DNA from: Stenotrophomonas sp. ATCM1_4
GTDB lineage: Bacteria; Pseudomonadota; Gammaproteobacteria; Xanthomonadales; Xanthomonadaceae
DNA: 64,000 nt
Assembly: GCF_004348115.1 (NCBI RefSeq)
Contig: NZ_QPFB01000001.1
Coordinates: forward strand, 2,156,773-2,220,772
Direction: 5' to 3'
The notes beneath the pieces are model-generated. The model saw only the letters and a program-made list of their open reading frames with translations, ran no database searches and was not told the DNA's origin. Shown in pieces: positions 20,291-30,106 of this stretch (position 1 is its first letter; the number at the start of each line of letters is the position of its first letter). A program made the position numbers and the translations under genes.

Positions 20291-20863
20291 TCAGGTGCGC
20301 GGCAAGGTCACGCCGGTCTGGCCCTGGTACTTGCCGCCGCGGTCCTTGTACGAGGTCTCGCAGACATCCTCCTTGTCGGCCTGGAAGAACAGCATCTGTG
20401 CCACGCCTTCGTTGGCATAGATACGCGCCGGCAGCGGCGTGGTGTTGGAGAACTCCAGCGTCACGTGGCCTTCCCACTCCGGCTCCAGCGGCGTGACGTT
20501 GACGATGATGCCGCAGCGCGCGTAGGTGCTCTTGCCCAGGCAGACCACCAGGGTGTCGCGCGGGATGCGGAAGTACTCCACCGTGCGTGCCAGCGCGAAC
20601 GAATTCGGCGGGATGATGCACTCGTCGGCCTCGATGTCGACGAAGCTCTTCGGGTCGAAGTGCTTGGGGTCGACGATGGTGGAGTTGATGTTGGTGAACA
20701 CCTTGAACTCGCGCGAGCAACGCACGTCGTAGCCATAGCTGGAGGTGCCGTAGCTGACGATGCGGTTGCCATTGACCTGCTTGATCTGCCCGGCTTCATA
20801 CGGCTCGATCATGCCGTGCTGCTCGGACATGCGGCGGATCCAGCGGTCGCTCTTGATGCTCAT
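20291..20863 (-). CDS. dcd: dCTP deaminase
   Basis: Dcd deaminates dCTP to dUTP for thymidylate synthesis. The 190-residue protein begins [12 protein letters not shown] and has SYGYDVRCS, the nucleotide-binding GKSTYARCG and the catalytic-Glu region [14 protein letters not shown]. Full length for the trimeric enzyme. It sits downstream of apbC with about 140 bp between. Confidence 0.96.
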   Translation of the reverse strand: MSIKSDRWIRRMSEQHGMIEPYEAGQIKQVNGNRIVSYGTSSYGYDVRCSREFKVFTNINSTIVDPKHFDPKSFVDIEADECIIPPNSFALARTVEYFRIPRDTLVVCLGKSTYARCGIIVNVTPLEPEWEGHVTLEFSNTTPLPARIYANEGVAQMLFFQADKEDVCETSYKDRGGKYQGQTGVTLPRT

Positions 20864-21004
20864 TCAATGGTCCTGATTTCGTGGGATCGCGCAGCCTGGT
20901 GCGCCGGTCGGGGCACGATTCTAGCGCAGGGGCCTTGTATCGCCGAGCCCGAGCCGGGGCTGCCACGGCTCGGCGGGCAGCGGCCGGACGACGCCGGCAG
21001 CCGG

Positions 21005-21859
21005 TCAGATCAACGAGGACACGATCGGGATGCTGGCGCGTGGGCGCTTGGCCAGTTCCTCGGCCATGCGCCGGGCCGCGGCCAGGTAGGCCTGGGCCGG
21101 TGCGGAATCCGGTGCAGCGGCCACCACCGGCGTACCGACGTCCCCCTGCTCGCGGATGCTGATGTCCAGCGGCAGCGCACCCAGCAGCGGCACGCCGTAC
21201 TGCTCGGCCATGCGCTGGCCGCCGCCCTCGCCGAACAGATGTTCGGTGTGGCCGCAGTTGCTGCAGGTGTGCACGGCCATGTTCTCGACGATGCCGAGCA
21301 CCGGAACCTCGACCTTCTCGAACATTTTCAATGCCTTGCGCGCATCCAGCGTGGCGATGTCCTGCGGCGTGGTGACGATCACCGCACCGGCCACCGGGAT
21401 CTTCTGCGACAACGTCAGCTGGATGTCACCGGTACCCGGCGGCAGGTCGATCAGCAGGAAGTCCAGGTCGCCCCACAGCGTGTCGTTGAACAACTGGGTC
21501 AGCGCCGAGGTGGCCATCGGGCCGCGCCAGATCATCGGCGAGTCGGGCTCGATCAGGAAACCGATGGACATCGCTTCCACGCCAAACGCCCGCAACGGCT
21601 CGATGGTCTTGTTGTCCGGGCTCTCCGGACGGCCGCTCAGGCCCAGCATCGCCGGCACGCTCGGCCCGTAGATGTCGGCATCGAGCACCCCGACCCGCGC
21701 CCCCAGCGCGTGCAGCGCCAAGGCCAGGTTCACCGCGGTCGTGGACTTGCCCACCCCGCCCTTGCCGGACCCGACCGCAATGACGTTGCGGATACGTGAA
21801 TGGGGAGAGAGCCCCTTTTGAACCTTGTGGGATGAACCCACGGGAATCGACGCTCCCAC
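21005..21859 (-). CDS. apbC: Mrp/ApbC-type iron-sulfur carrier ATPase
   Basis: ApbC binds and transfers Fe-S clusters using a deviant Walker A. The 284-residue protein has GKGGVGKSTTAVNLA, LDADIYGPSVP, LIDLPPGTGD and the cluster-binding CSNCGH near residue 200. The short N-terminus lacks the DUF59 domain seen in longer Mrp proteins. The start is uncertain: GTG 21859 is used here, but an internal start near VQKG is possible. Confidence 0.92.
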   Translation of the reverse strand: MGASIPVGSSHKVQKGLSPHSRIRNVIAVGSGKGGVGKSTTAVNLALALHALGARVGVLDADIYGPSVPAMLGLSGRPESPDNKTIEPLRAFGVEAMSIGFLIEPDSPMIWRGPMATSALTQLFNDTLWGDLDFLLIDLPPGTGDIQLTLSQKIPVAGAVIVTTPQDIATLDARKALKMFEKVEVPVLGIVENMAVHTCSNCGHTEHLFGEGGGQRMAEQYGVPLLGALPLDISIREQGDVGTPVVAAAPDSAPAQAYLAAARRMAEELAKRPRASIPIVSSLI

Positions 21860-22000
21860 TTGCAGACCTCATTGCACCAGCGATTGGACAGCGAACTATA
21901 GCGCGCTGCAGCAAAGACGCCCCCTCACGCCTGCCGGCCGTTGTCAGGACGTGTCACAAACATTTGCCGAATTCGTTATTTATGACTTTGGCGTGAACAA

Positions 22001-22030
22001 TTGACATCCAACGTTAACAGGGTGTTAACT
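22001..22030 (+). promoter_or_regulatory. Candidate sigma-70 promoter for the TonB receptor
   Basis: A consensus -35 TTGACA at 22001 is followed after 18 bp by TTAACT at 22025. The surrounding 100 bp are clearly richer in A/T than the window average. It leaves a leader of roughly 100 bases before ATG 22139. Confidence 0.55.
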
Positions 22031-22138
22031 TGATTCATCGGCGCATGAAGCTCTCTTTCAGTCAACCAGAAGAATCCTAAAAGCACCTGCGTAACGCCGA
22101 ATACAAGGAGTTTTGGGGGATTTCACCAGGGGATACAC

Positions 22139-24949
22139 ATGATCAAGCGCAAGAACCTCAGCCGGAATCCGTTGAGCTACGCACTGCTGACTGTGATGGC
22201 TGTTTCAGCAGCGCCCGTCTTCGCTCAGGACAGCGCGTCCGGCGAGAAGGCTGCCCACGCCACGCAGCTCGACAAAGTCACGGTCACCGGCTCGCGCATC
22301 AAGCGCGCCGAGGTCGAAGGCCCCGCGCCAGTTACCATCGTCACCTCGCAGGACATCGAGAAGCAGGGCTTCAGCACCGTTTACGACGCTCTTAACACCC
22401 TGAGCCAATTCACCGGTTCGGTACAGAACGAACTCAATGCCAACGGCTTCACCCCGAACGGCAGCTTCCTGAATCTCCGCGGCCTCGGCCCGGGCTATCA
22501 GTTGATTCTGATCAACGGCCGACGTGCAGCCGACTATCCGCTGCCCTACAACGGTCAATCCAATGCCGTGAATCTGGCGAACATTCCGGCCTCGGCCATT
22601 GATCGCATCGAGGTGCTCTCCGGTGGCGCATCTGCCATCTATGGCTCCGACGCGGTGGCCGGTGTGGTCAACATCATCATGAAGACCAACTTCGATGGCG
22701 ACCTGGTCAGCGTACGCGCTGGTACCACCACCCGTGGTGGCGGCGACACCGGCCGCTTCCAATGGACGGGCGGCAAGACCACTGAGCGCTCCAGCCTGAC
22801 CTATGCATTCGAGTTCCTGGGGCGTGAAGCGATCTACGCAGGGCAGCGCGACTTCATGGATTCCACCCGCGACGATCCCTCCTTGACCGACCCGGCAGAT
22901 GCCACCGCGTATCCGGGTATCCGTTACACCGTGTGGGTCGACGGCAACGGCAACCCCACGGCCAACCCCAGCGCCCCGGGCCGCAAGCTTGGCTGGGCGA
23001 TGGCCGACAACCTCAACACGACCTGCGGCCGGTTCAACGAGTTTGAACCCGTCACCGTCAATGGCCAGGCGTACTGCGGATATTTCGGCTACCCGGCCGG
23101 CCAATCGATCCGCAACTCCGACAAGACCTACAACGCCTATCTGTATGGCACCCATGAGGTGAACGACAACATCCAGGCATGGGCCCAGCTGAGCTACAGC
23201 AACAGCCAGTCCACGGTCGCGTCCTCCTCGCGCTTCTTCAGCAGCGCATCGGTGCTGGGCGCCAACAATTTCTACGACCCCAACATTGGAGCTGTGGTAG
23301 GCAACGTCTACCGCTTCATCACGCCGAGTGAGATCGGCAACGGTGGCGGACAGCCCAGCAAGTACAAGGAGCAGTCGCTCGATGCCGCAGCCGGCCTGCG
23401 CGGCTCCATCCTCGACGGACGTTTTGACTGGGACGCAACGCTGTCCCACTCGCGTTACCGCGCCGATGAAGAGTACAACTGGCTGGTGCAGTCCAAGGTC
23501 CGCGACCTGTTCTTTGGCCAGCGTTTGGGCACCCACGCGGGCACGGGCTATGGCATCTACGCGATGAACATGGACCGTTTGCTGAACCCGCTTTCCTCGG
23601 CAGACGTCAAGGCAATCAGTTCGTCCTACAAGAACGAATCATCCTCGCATGTCACCCAGGGTTCGCTGGTCATCAGCGGTGATCTGTTCGAACTGCCGGC
23701 CGGCAGTCTATCCATGGCAGCGGTGCTGGAGGCCGCAGGCCAGAAGTATGACGTCAGCCCCGATGCACGTGCACGACTGGACTACACCGGCGACGATGCA
23801 CCGATGGGTCTGACCTCCACCGGCGGCTCGGGCAGTCGCGATCGTTACTCGGCGGGCGTTGAATTCAGCATCCCGCTGCTCTCTTCGCTCAAGGCGAATC
23901 TGGCCGGTCGCTACGACAAGTTCGATGACGCCAGCGACATCAATGGTGCCTTCACCTGGTCTTCTGGCCTCGAGTGGCGCCCGATCGAAAGCCTGTTGCT
24001 GCGCGGCTCCTATGCCACGAGCTTCAAGGCGCCTGACATGCACTACATCTACGCAGGTGAGTCTGGCTTCTATACGTATGCGTTCGATGAGTATGCCTGT
24101 CGTTCGGCTGGCCTGAACCCGACCAGCACCGCCGACTGCGGCGGCTCCCTCTACCATCCGCAGGTCTTCGGCACCCGCAAGGGCGACCCTCGCCTGAAGG
24201 CGGAAGAAGGCAAGTCGTTCACCGCTGGCGTGGTCTGGGACGTGATGGACGACCTGTCACTGACGGTCGACTACTACAACATCGAACTCGACGGGGCCAT
24301 CAGCGACCTGACCGGCCGTCTCTTCCGCGACGAAGCCGCCTGTCGCCTGGGTACCAACCGCGACGGCAGCCCGGTCGATGGCACGTCGGAGCGCTGCCTC
24401 GAGGTCATCAGCCGTGTGATGCGCGACGGCAACGGCGACATCGTCGAGATCGCCACCTACCCGCAGAATCAGGCCACGACCAAGACCTCCGGCATCGACG
24501 CGTCCGCCGACTACAAGCTCACCACTGACCGGCTTGGCAAGTTCGGCGTCAAGGCGGCCTGGACCCATGTACTGAAGTACGATGTGCAGCGCTTCGCTGG
24601 CGAGACCTTTGAGAACCAGCGTGACAACAAGCAGTTCTTCAACTTCCGCAGCCGCATCAACTGGGAAGTCAACTGGGAGCGTGACGACTGGGCAGCCAGC
24701 GTCTACGGCTACCGTTGGGGCTCGCTGCCGAACTGGGCCGAAACTGGCCGCATCGGTTCGCACGTGATCTGGAACACCAACATCCGCAAGAAGATCACCA
24801 ACAGCGCGACGCTTGGCTTCTACGTGAACAACGTGTTTGACAAGATCCACCCGAGCGACAACACGTACAACCAGTACCCGTACTTCTTCTACTCGTACAG
24901 CCCGGTTGGCCGCGAAGTGTTCGTCCAGTTCGACTACAAGTTCAACTGA
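22139..24949 (+). CDS. TonB-dependent outer-membrane receptor
   Basis: A 936-residue TonB-dependent receptor. It has a signal peptide ending at VFAQ, a TonB-box-like KVTVTGSRIKR, a plug domain with LINGRRAADYP and the conserved RIEVLSGGASAIYGSDAVAGVVNI, then a beta barrel ending in aromatic FVQFDYKFN. No N-terminal extension for signalling is present. The ligand is unknown. The next gene encodes a secreted S9 peptidase, which suggests peptide uptake and degradation, but that is inference. Confidence 0.93.
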   Translation: MIKRKNLSRNPLSYALLTVMAVSAAPVFAQDSASGEKAAHATQLDKVTVTGSRIKRAEVEGPAPVTIVTSQDIEKQGFSTVYDALNTLSQFTGSVQNELNANGFTPNGSFLNLRGLGPGYQLILINGRRAADYPLPYNGQSNAVNLANIPASAIDRIEVLSGGASAIYGSDAVAGVVNIIMKTNFDGDLVSVRAGTTTRGGGDTGRFQWTGGKTTERSSLTYAFEFLGREAIYAGQRDFMDSTRDDPSLTDPADATAYPGIRYTVWVDGNGNPTANPSAPGRKLGWAMADNLNTTCGRFNEFEPVTVNGQAYCGYFGYPAGQSIRNSDKTYNAYLYGTHEVNDNIQAWAQLSYSNSQSTVASSSRFFSSASVLGANNFYDPNIGAVVGNVYRFITPSEIGNGGGQPSKYKEQSLDAAAGLRGSILDGRFDWDATLSHSRYRADEEYNWLVQSKVRDLFFGQRLGTHAGTGYGIYAMNMDRLLNPLSSADVKAISSSYKNESSSHVTQGSLVISGDLFELPAGSLSMAAVLEAAGQKYDVSPDARARLDYTGDDAPMGLTSTGGSGSRDRYSAGVEFSIPLLSSLKANLAGRYDKFDDASDINGAFTWSSGLEWRPIESLLLRGSYATSFKAPDMHYIYAGESGFYTYAFDEYACRSAGLNPTSTADCGGSLYHPQVFGTRKGDPRLKAEEGKSFTAGVVWDVMDDLSLTVDYYNIELDGAISDLTGRLFRDEAACRLGTNRDGSPVDGTSERCLEVISRVMRDGNGDIVEIATYPQNQATTKTSGIDASADYKLTTDRLGKFGVKAAWTHVLKYDVQRFAGETFENQRDNKQFFNFRSRINWEVNWERDDWAASVYGYRWGSLPNWAETGRIGSHVIWNTNIRKKITNSATLGFYVNNVFDKIHPSDNTYNQYPYFFYSYSPVGREVFVQFDYKFN

Positions 24950-24969
24950 TAGGCAATGCAATAGCAGAA

Positions 24970-24989
24970 AGCCCGGCTTCGGCCGGGCT
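24970..24989 (+). terminator. Terminator after the TonB receptor
   Basis: AGCCCGGC-TTCG-GCCGGGCT followed by TTCCTTT, 20 bp past the receptor stop. The UUCG loop makes a stable hairpin; read-through into the S9 peptidase gene is possible. Confidence 0.8.
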
Positions 24990-25037
24990 TTCCTTTGCCC
25001 TTACATCAACAATCAGTCCACCAACTGGAGATTCCCC

Positions 25038-27044
25038 TTGAAATGCATCCTGCCCCTGCTCGCAGTGGCCATGTCTGGCACCGCCTTCGTCGGCCACGCC
25101 GCACCACTGCAGCCCATCAAGGACTTCGTCGGCCACGGCACCTACGGCACGGTCAAAATTTCTCCGAATGGCGAGTACCTCGCTGTTACTGTGGATCAAG
25201 GCGATCAGGACGTACTGACCGTCCTGCGCACCAGCGACCTGCAGATCGTCAAGGTCAACCAGCTGCCGGAAAAGAAAAGCATTGGCTCCTTCTACTGGAC
25301 CAGCCCCACGCGACTGATGTTCAACTCGGTCAAGAAAATGGGTGGGTACGCCCAACCTAGCCCGACTGGCGAATGGTATGCAGTCAATGCCGACGGCAGC
25401 CAGCCGAGGCCCCTGATCCACTACGGCGCGCAGGACTCCACACAGCGCGGAAAGACCGTGGGCAACCAAGGCTTTTCGCTGCTGGACACGCTCAAGGACG
25501 ATGACCAGAACGTCATCATGCAGTCCAATTCCCAGCGCTCCTCCGAAGGCGGCAACACCGAGGTCGTCCGAATGGACACGCTGACCGGCCGCCGCACATC
25601 ACTGGGACGTGCGCCGAAGGAAAATTGCAGCATTTCGCTGGACGCGGAGAAGGCTCCGCGCTTCGCAATCTGCTCGTCCAGCAAGAATGAGGAAGGCGAG
25701 TACGAAGAACGCAGTGAGCTATACCGCCGTGACGGAACCAACTGGACCCTGATCAACGCCTCCAAGGCTGACGGCAAACACCTCGATGTGATCCGCACGA
25801 CCAACGAGGGAACGGTCTACGCCACCGAAGACAATGACCGTGACCCGGCTGCCATTGGCACCCTGGATACAGCGACCGGTTCGTTCCACAGCCTGTTCCA
25901 GGATCCGGTTGCTGAGGTTTCGGACATGATCTGGTCGACCGACGACAACACCCTGATCGGCGTCGTCACCGAGGCTGGCGCACCTGCGGTCAAACTGCTC
26001 AACGAAGACCACCCGGATGCCGAAATTTATGCGTCCCTGGCAGCGGCTTTCGAGGGCCAAATGGTCGACTTCTCCAGCTATACCCGCGATGGCAGGAAGA
26101 TCATCGTCAGCGTCTACAGCGACAACAACCCGGGCGAGCTGTACCTGTACGATCGTGACACCGGGAAGGCACGCTTCCTGATGTCACGCCGCCCACAGCT
26201 CAAGAAAGAGGAAATGGCCTCTGTTCGGCCTTTCAGCATTACAGCCCGCGACGGCAGGCAGGTCCATGGCTATCTGACCCTCCCGCATGGTGTTGACCCG
26301 CGCAACCTGCCGTTGGTCGTCAACCCGCATGGTGGCCCGATTGGCCCGCGGGACAACTGGGGCTTCAATCCCGAGGCACAACTGTTTGCCAGCCGCGGCT
26401 ACGCGACGCTTCAGGTCAACTTCCGCGGCTCCGGTGGCTATGGCAAGGCATTCCAGGATGCCGGACATCGCCAATGGGATGCAGGCATTCAGAATGACAT
26501 CCTTGATGCCACCCATTGGGCGATCAACAACGGGTATGCCAACCGTGACCGCATCTGCATCTATGGCGGCAGCTTCGGCGGCTACTCGTCCATGATGGCC
26601 CCGATCCGCGAACCCGGCCTGTTCAAGTGTGCATTCGGCTATGTCGGCGTCTATGACGTGGACATGTTGTTCAAGAAGGGGGACATCCCACAACGCGACT
26701 CGGGCCTGCGTTACCTGCGACGCACTCACGGTACTGATCGCGCAGATTGGAACCGCGCCTCACCGGCACTGCGCGCTGCCGAGGTAAAGATCCCCGTTTA
26801 CCTCGCAGCCGGTGCCCGCGACGAACGCGCGGTACCCGAGCAGACCGAGCTGATGAACAAGGCTCTGATCGCTGCAGGCAACAAGCCTGAGGGCATGATC
26901 ATCCAATCCGGTGAAATGCACGGCTTCTACGGGGAGGAAGCACGGATAAATCTCTATAGCGAGATGCTGTCCTTCTTCCAGCGCCATATCGGTGCAGGAG
27001 CCACCGATGCCAGCTCTCCGGCACAGTCCACCAAGGACAAGTAA
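25038..27044 (+). CDS. Secreted S9-family (prolyl oligopeptidase-like) peptidase
   Basis: A 668-residue serine peptidase with a signal peptide (ILPLLAVAMSGTAFVGHA), a beta-propeller-like N-terminal half and a C-terminal alpha/beta-hydrolase domain. The nucleophile is Ser in GGSFGGYSS (about residue 515), Asp is in AGARDERAV and His is in MHGFYGE. Such enzymes cleave short peptides in the periplasm. The start is TTG 25038, the only start placed correctly before the signal peptide, with CTGGAG 7 bases upstream. It lies behind a TonB receptor, as often seen for peptide-scavenging cassettes. Confidence 0.9.
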   Translation: MKCILPLLAVAMSGTAFVGHAAPLQPIKDFVGHGTYGTVKISPNGEYLAVTVDQGDQDVLTVLRTSDLQIVKVNQLPEKKSIGSFYWTSPTRLMFNSVKKMGGYAQPSPTGEWYAVNADGSQPRPLIHYGAQDSTQRGKTVGNQGFSLLDTLKDDDQNVIMQSNSQRSSEGGNTEVVRMDTLTGRRTSLGRAPKENCSISLDAEKAPRFAICSSSKNEEGEYEERSELYRRDGTNWTLINASKADGKHLDVIRTTNEGTVYATEDNDRDPAAIGTLDTATGSFHSLFQDPVAEVSDMIWSTDDNTLIGVVTEAGAPAVKLLNEDHPDAEIYASLAAAFEGQMVDFSSYTRDGRKIIVSVYSDNNPGELYLYDRDTGKARFLMSRRPQLKKEEMASVRPFSITARDGRQVHGYLTLPHGVDPRNLPLVVNPHGGPIGPRDNWGFNPEAQLFASRGYATLQVNFRGSGGYGKAFQDAGHRQWDAGIQNDILDATHWAINNGYANRDRICIYGGSFGGYSSMMAPIREPGLFKCAFGYVGVYDVDMLFKKGDIPQRDSGLRYLRRTHGTDRADWNRASPALRAAEVKIPVYLAAGARDERAVPEQTELMNKALIAAGNKPEGMIIQSGEMHGFYGEEARINLYSEMLSFFQRHIGAGATDASSPAQSTKDK

Positions 27045-27084
27045 GTCCGTCACATCGGCGGCCCTTGCACGTCCCTGTAAGACA

Positions 27085-27113
27085 GCAATGGAGGCACATC
27101 CTGCCTCCATTGC
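27085..27113 (+). terminator. Hairpin after the S9 peptidase
   Basis: A perfect 12-bp inverted repeat GCAATGGAGGCA / TGCCTCCATTGC with a 5-base loop, 40 bp beyond the peptidase stop. It has no long T-run, so it is either a weak terminator or a stabilising 3' structure. Confidence 0.65.
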
Positions 27114-27199
27114 TTCAGGGGCAGTGACTTTCGGCCGTTCTGGCCGATACCGCCCTGGTTCACCATCTGACTTTTACACGGATTGCTCAAGGACATTGC

Positions 27200-28018
27200 A
27201 TGAGCCGCAAGAACGCCATTGCCATGGCATCACTGCTGTTGACGGTCGCAATCACCGGCACCGCCCACGCCGGCGACCTGTCGGGAGGAGCTCCTGACCC
27301 CACCGAAGATCAGTTGATGATCACCGCTGGGTTCCTGAATGGACATCCCGACCTGCGGTTCCGCCTTCTCGGCCTTGAAAAGCACAAGGCTGGTGATCGG
27401 GAGAAGGCGTTCAGGTACTTCCAGTACGCTTCGTTCTACGGCGACAAGCCCTCGCAGGGAATGGTGGCCGAGATGCTCTGGACTGGCGTGGGTACCGCGC
27501 AGAACCGCCCTCTCGCCTATGCATGGATGGACCTGGCCGCCGAACGTGGGTACGAGGGTTTTGCGGGCTTGCGCGAGCGCTATTGGAATGACTTATCTGA
27601 ACCGGAGCGTGCAGATGCCATTGCCCTGGGGCAGGAAATCTATGCCCGCTATGGTGACGCTGCCGCATTACCAAGGATTGCCACAAAGCTGCGCAGGGAA
27701 CGGCGCGGCTTGACCGGTAGCCGTACGGGTTTTGCGGGCAACGTCCGGATCATTGTGCCAACGGCCAGCGGCAGCACGATGATCGACGGCTCCAAGTTCT
27801 ATGATGAGCGTTACTGGGACCCCGAGAAGTACCAGCAGTGGCAGGATTCGGTATGGATGAAGCCCCGTATCGGTACCGTCAATGTGGGCACTGCCGAGCA
27901 GATCCCGGCGAACACCAACTCCAGCCGTATTCCGACTGTCGCCCCGCTGCAGGATGCCCCGGAGCCGGATCTGGGCACCGAAATGCCACGCACTGATGGT
28001 GACCCAACGAAACCGTGA
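27200..28018 (+). CDS. Secreted Sel1-like repeat protein
   Basis: A 272-residue exported protein with a signal peptide ending at GTAHAG. Residues 60-120 contain Sel1/TPR-like helical repeats (DREKAFRYFQYASFYGDKPSQGMVAEMLWTGVG, NRPLAYAWMDLAAERGYEGF). The C-terminal part is Pro/Thr-rich with FYDERYWDPEKYQQWQD. I do not recognise a specific function. It follows the S9 peptidase by 155 bp and shares its lower apparent GC content. Confidence 0.78.
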   Translation: MSRKNAIAMASLLLTVAITGTAHAGDLSGGAPDPTEDQLMITAGFLNGHPDLRFRLLGLEKHKAGDREKAFRYFQYASFYGDKPSQGMVAEMLWTGVGTAQNRPLAYAWMDLAAERGYEGFAGLRERYWNDLSEPERADAIALGQEIYARYGDAAALPRIATKLRRERRGLTGSRTGFAGNVRIIVPTASGSTMIDGSKFYDERYWDPEKYQQWQDSVWMKPRIGTVNVGTAEQIPANTNSSRIPTVAPLQDAPEPDLGTEMPRTDGDPTKP

Positions 28019-28337
28019 CTGATGCGTTACCGGGCCGTCTCTTCATCCCGGCTCGGTTCGCGAAGGTACCCGGGACACGTGGTACTGCCGGGGAGCGGGG
28101 GGTCTATCAGCGGGCTCGACCTTGCCGGCACCACCTAGTTTGTTCATGGGCGGGAAGATATTAGGGCATCCCCATTACACCAGCGCGCGTTCCTGGGTTC
28201 AGTCTTGCAGCATCGTTGCTGATTCCCCATGCTGATTCCTCGCCAGCAGGAACGACATGCAGAATCTCTTCTGTCGCCCTTGCCAGTCACCTGACGCCCC
28301 TGTGGCAGCATTGAAGCTGCCCCTCAAACCGCCCCCT
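28019..28337. other. 319-bp intergenic region with no recognised feature
   Basis: This gap separates the converging Sel1-like gene and the FAD oxidoreductase gene. I see no convincing open frame, RNA gene or strong terminator in it. It is moderately AT-rich near 28140-28180. It may be remnant DNA at the edge of the less GC-rich block. Confidence 0.5.
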
Positions 28338-29942
28338 TCAGGGCACGTCCCCCAGCAACACCTGCGCCGCATTGTGCCCAGGCGCCCCAGTCACGCCGCC
28401 GCCCGGGTGCGTGCCCGACCCGCACAGGTACAGGCCGGGGATCGCGCCCCGGTAGTTGGCCTGGCCCAGCATCGGGCGGGCGCTGAACAGCTGGTTGAGG
28501 CTCAGCGCGCCGTGGAAGATGTCGCCCCCGACCAGGCCGAAGGTCCGCTCCAGGTCGAGCGGGCTCATGATCTGCCGGCCCAGCACCGCGTCGGCGAAGC
28601 CCGGCGCCTGCCGGTCGACCGTGGCGATCATCAGGTCGGCCACTTCGTCGCGGTGATCGTCCCAGCTGCGCCCGTCCGGCAGCCGCGGTGCCACATGCTG
28701 GCAGAACAGGCTGGCCACATGCTGCCCCGGCGGTGCCAACGAGTCGTCCAACGTGCTGGGAATCAGCATTTCCACCACCGGCTGGCGCGACCATCCATGC
28801 TGGCGTGCGTCCAGGTAAGCACGGTCCATGTAGTCCAGGCTCGGGGCAATGATGATGCCCGCGGTGAGGTGATCGCCCTGCCCCGGCAACACCGTGAAAT
28901 CGGGCAGCCGCGACAGCGCCACGTTCATCCGGAACGTGCCCGAGCCACAACGCCAGCCGCGCATGCGTTCGCGCGTGGCGGCCGGCACGTCGGCCGGTTC
29001 AAGCAACTGTTCGTACAGCAGCTTCGGGTTGACGTTGGCCACCACCGCCCTGCCGCGCAGCACGTGCCCAGCGCTGGTCACCACGCCGCAGGCACGGCCC
29101 TGCTCGACCAGCACCTTCCGCACCCCGCAGTCGGTCCGGATCTGCGCGCCGGCTTCCTGCGCCGCACGCGCCATCGCCTGGGTGATTGCGCCCATGCCGC
29201 CGATCGCGTGCCCCCAGGCACCCTTGACGCCATTGCTCTGGCCGAACACGTGGTGCAGCAGCACGTAGGCGCTGCCCGGCGAGTAGGGGCTGGCGTAGTT
29301 GCCGACAATGCCGTCGAAGCCGAACAGCGCCTTGATCGGCGCGCTCTCGAACCAGCGGTCCAGGTACTCCGCCGCCGAGATCGTGAACAGGTCCAGCAAC
29401 TCCTGTTTCAACCCCGCGTCCAGCCGCTGCAGCTGGCGGCCGAGCTTGCCGGCCTTCCACAGCGCCGGCAGCGCCTGCAGCCAGCCGCCCTCGCCCACGT
29501 TTGGCGGCGCCTGCAGCGCCTGTGCCCGCAGCACGTCGGCAAACACTTCCAGCCGGCGCTCGTAGTCGGGCAGGCGTTCGGCGTCCCGGGCCGAGAACTT
29601 CGCCACTTCGGCCTGGGTGCGACCACCGCCGGCCAGCAGGTACTGGCCATCGGGCAGTGGCAGGAAGTTGTTGATGCGCCGGGGCACCACGCGCAGGCCG
29701 TGACGCTCCAGCGCCAGGTCGGCGATCACCTGCGGCTGCAGCAGCGACACCGTATAGGAGGCCACCGAGTTGCGGAACCCGGGATGGAACTCCTCGGTCA
29801 CCGCCGCCCCGCCGACGACTGCCCGCCGTTCCAGCACCAGCACCCGTTTGCCGGCCTTGGCGAGATAGGCTGCGCACACCAGCCCGTTGTGGCCGCCGCC
29901 GATCAGGACCGCATCCCACTGCTTGCTTGATGTCTGGCTCAT
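28338..29942 (-). CDS. FAD-dependent NAD(P)-oxidoreductase, phytoene-desaturase/PYROXD2-like
   Basis: A 534-residue flavoprotein of the amine-oxidase/carotenoid-desaturase fold. It opens with the dinucleotide-binding motif AVLIGGGHNGLVCAAYLAKAGKRVLVLERR and ends with the second FAD motif GLYLCGSGTHPGGGVTGAPGHNAA. The ASPYSPGSAYVLLHHVFG and GHAIGGMGAITQAMA segments match the PYROXD2-like branch. There are no carotenoid genes nearby, so a carotenoid role is not supported. It is transcribed divergently from the first M13 peptidase. Confidence 0.87.
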   Translation of the reverse strand: MSQTSSKQWDAVLIGGGHNGLVCAAYLAKAGKRVLVLERRAVVGGAAVTEEFHPGFRNSVASYTVSLLQPQVIADLALERHGLRVVPRRINNFLPLPDGQYLLAGGGRTQAEVAKFSARDAERLPDYERRLEVFADVLRAQALQAPPNVGEGGWLQALPALWKAGKLGRQLQRLDAGLKQELLDLFTISAAEYLDRWFESAPIKALFGFDGIVGNYASPYSPGSAYVLLHHVFGQSNGVKGAWGHAIGGMGAITQAMARAAQEAGAQIRTDCGVRKVLVEQGRACGVVTSAGHVLRGRAVVANVNPKLLYEQLLEPADVPAATRERMRGWRCGSGTFRMNVALSRLPDFTVLPGQGDHLTAGIIIAPSLDYMDRAYLDARQHGWSRQPVVEMLIPSTLDDSLAPPGQHVASLFCQHVAPRLPDGRSWDDHRDEVADLMIATVDRQAPGFADAVLGRQIMSPLDLERTFGLVGGDIFHGALSLNQLFSARPMLGQANYRGAIPGLYLCGSGTHPGGGVTGAPGHNAAQVLLGDVP

Positions 29943-30106
29943 CGCGCCTGTATAGCACCCACCAGCCTCCTGCGGCGCACCGGTGGCTGCGCCCGGCGGG
30001 CATGACCTTCGACACCCTTTCGGTGACAGTTTCAGGCGTATCTTCTGGTGTCGGCTCCGCCCCGGAGCCCATTTCGTGCTCTGAAATCGGCCTGGAGGCC
30101 TATCCC

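Noticed and set aside
22139..28018. Lasso-peptide cluster (TonB receptor plus S9 isopeptidase-like enzyme)
   Set aside because: No precursor, B or C biosynthetic genes are present, and the peptidase has no specific isopeptidase signature I can see.
28338..29942. Carotenoid desaturase
   Set aside because: The N- and C-terminal motifs are shared by the whole fold, and no crtB, crtE or crtY-like genes are nearby.
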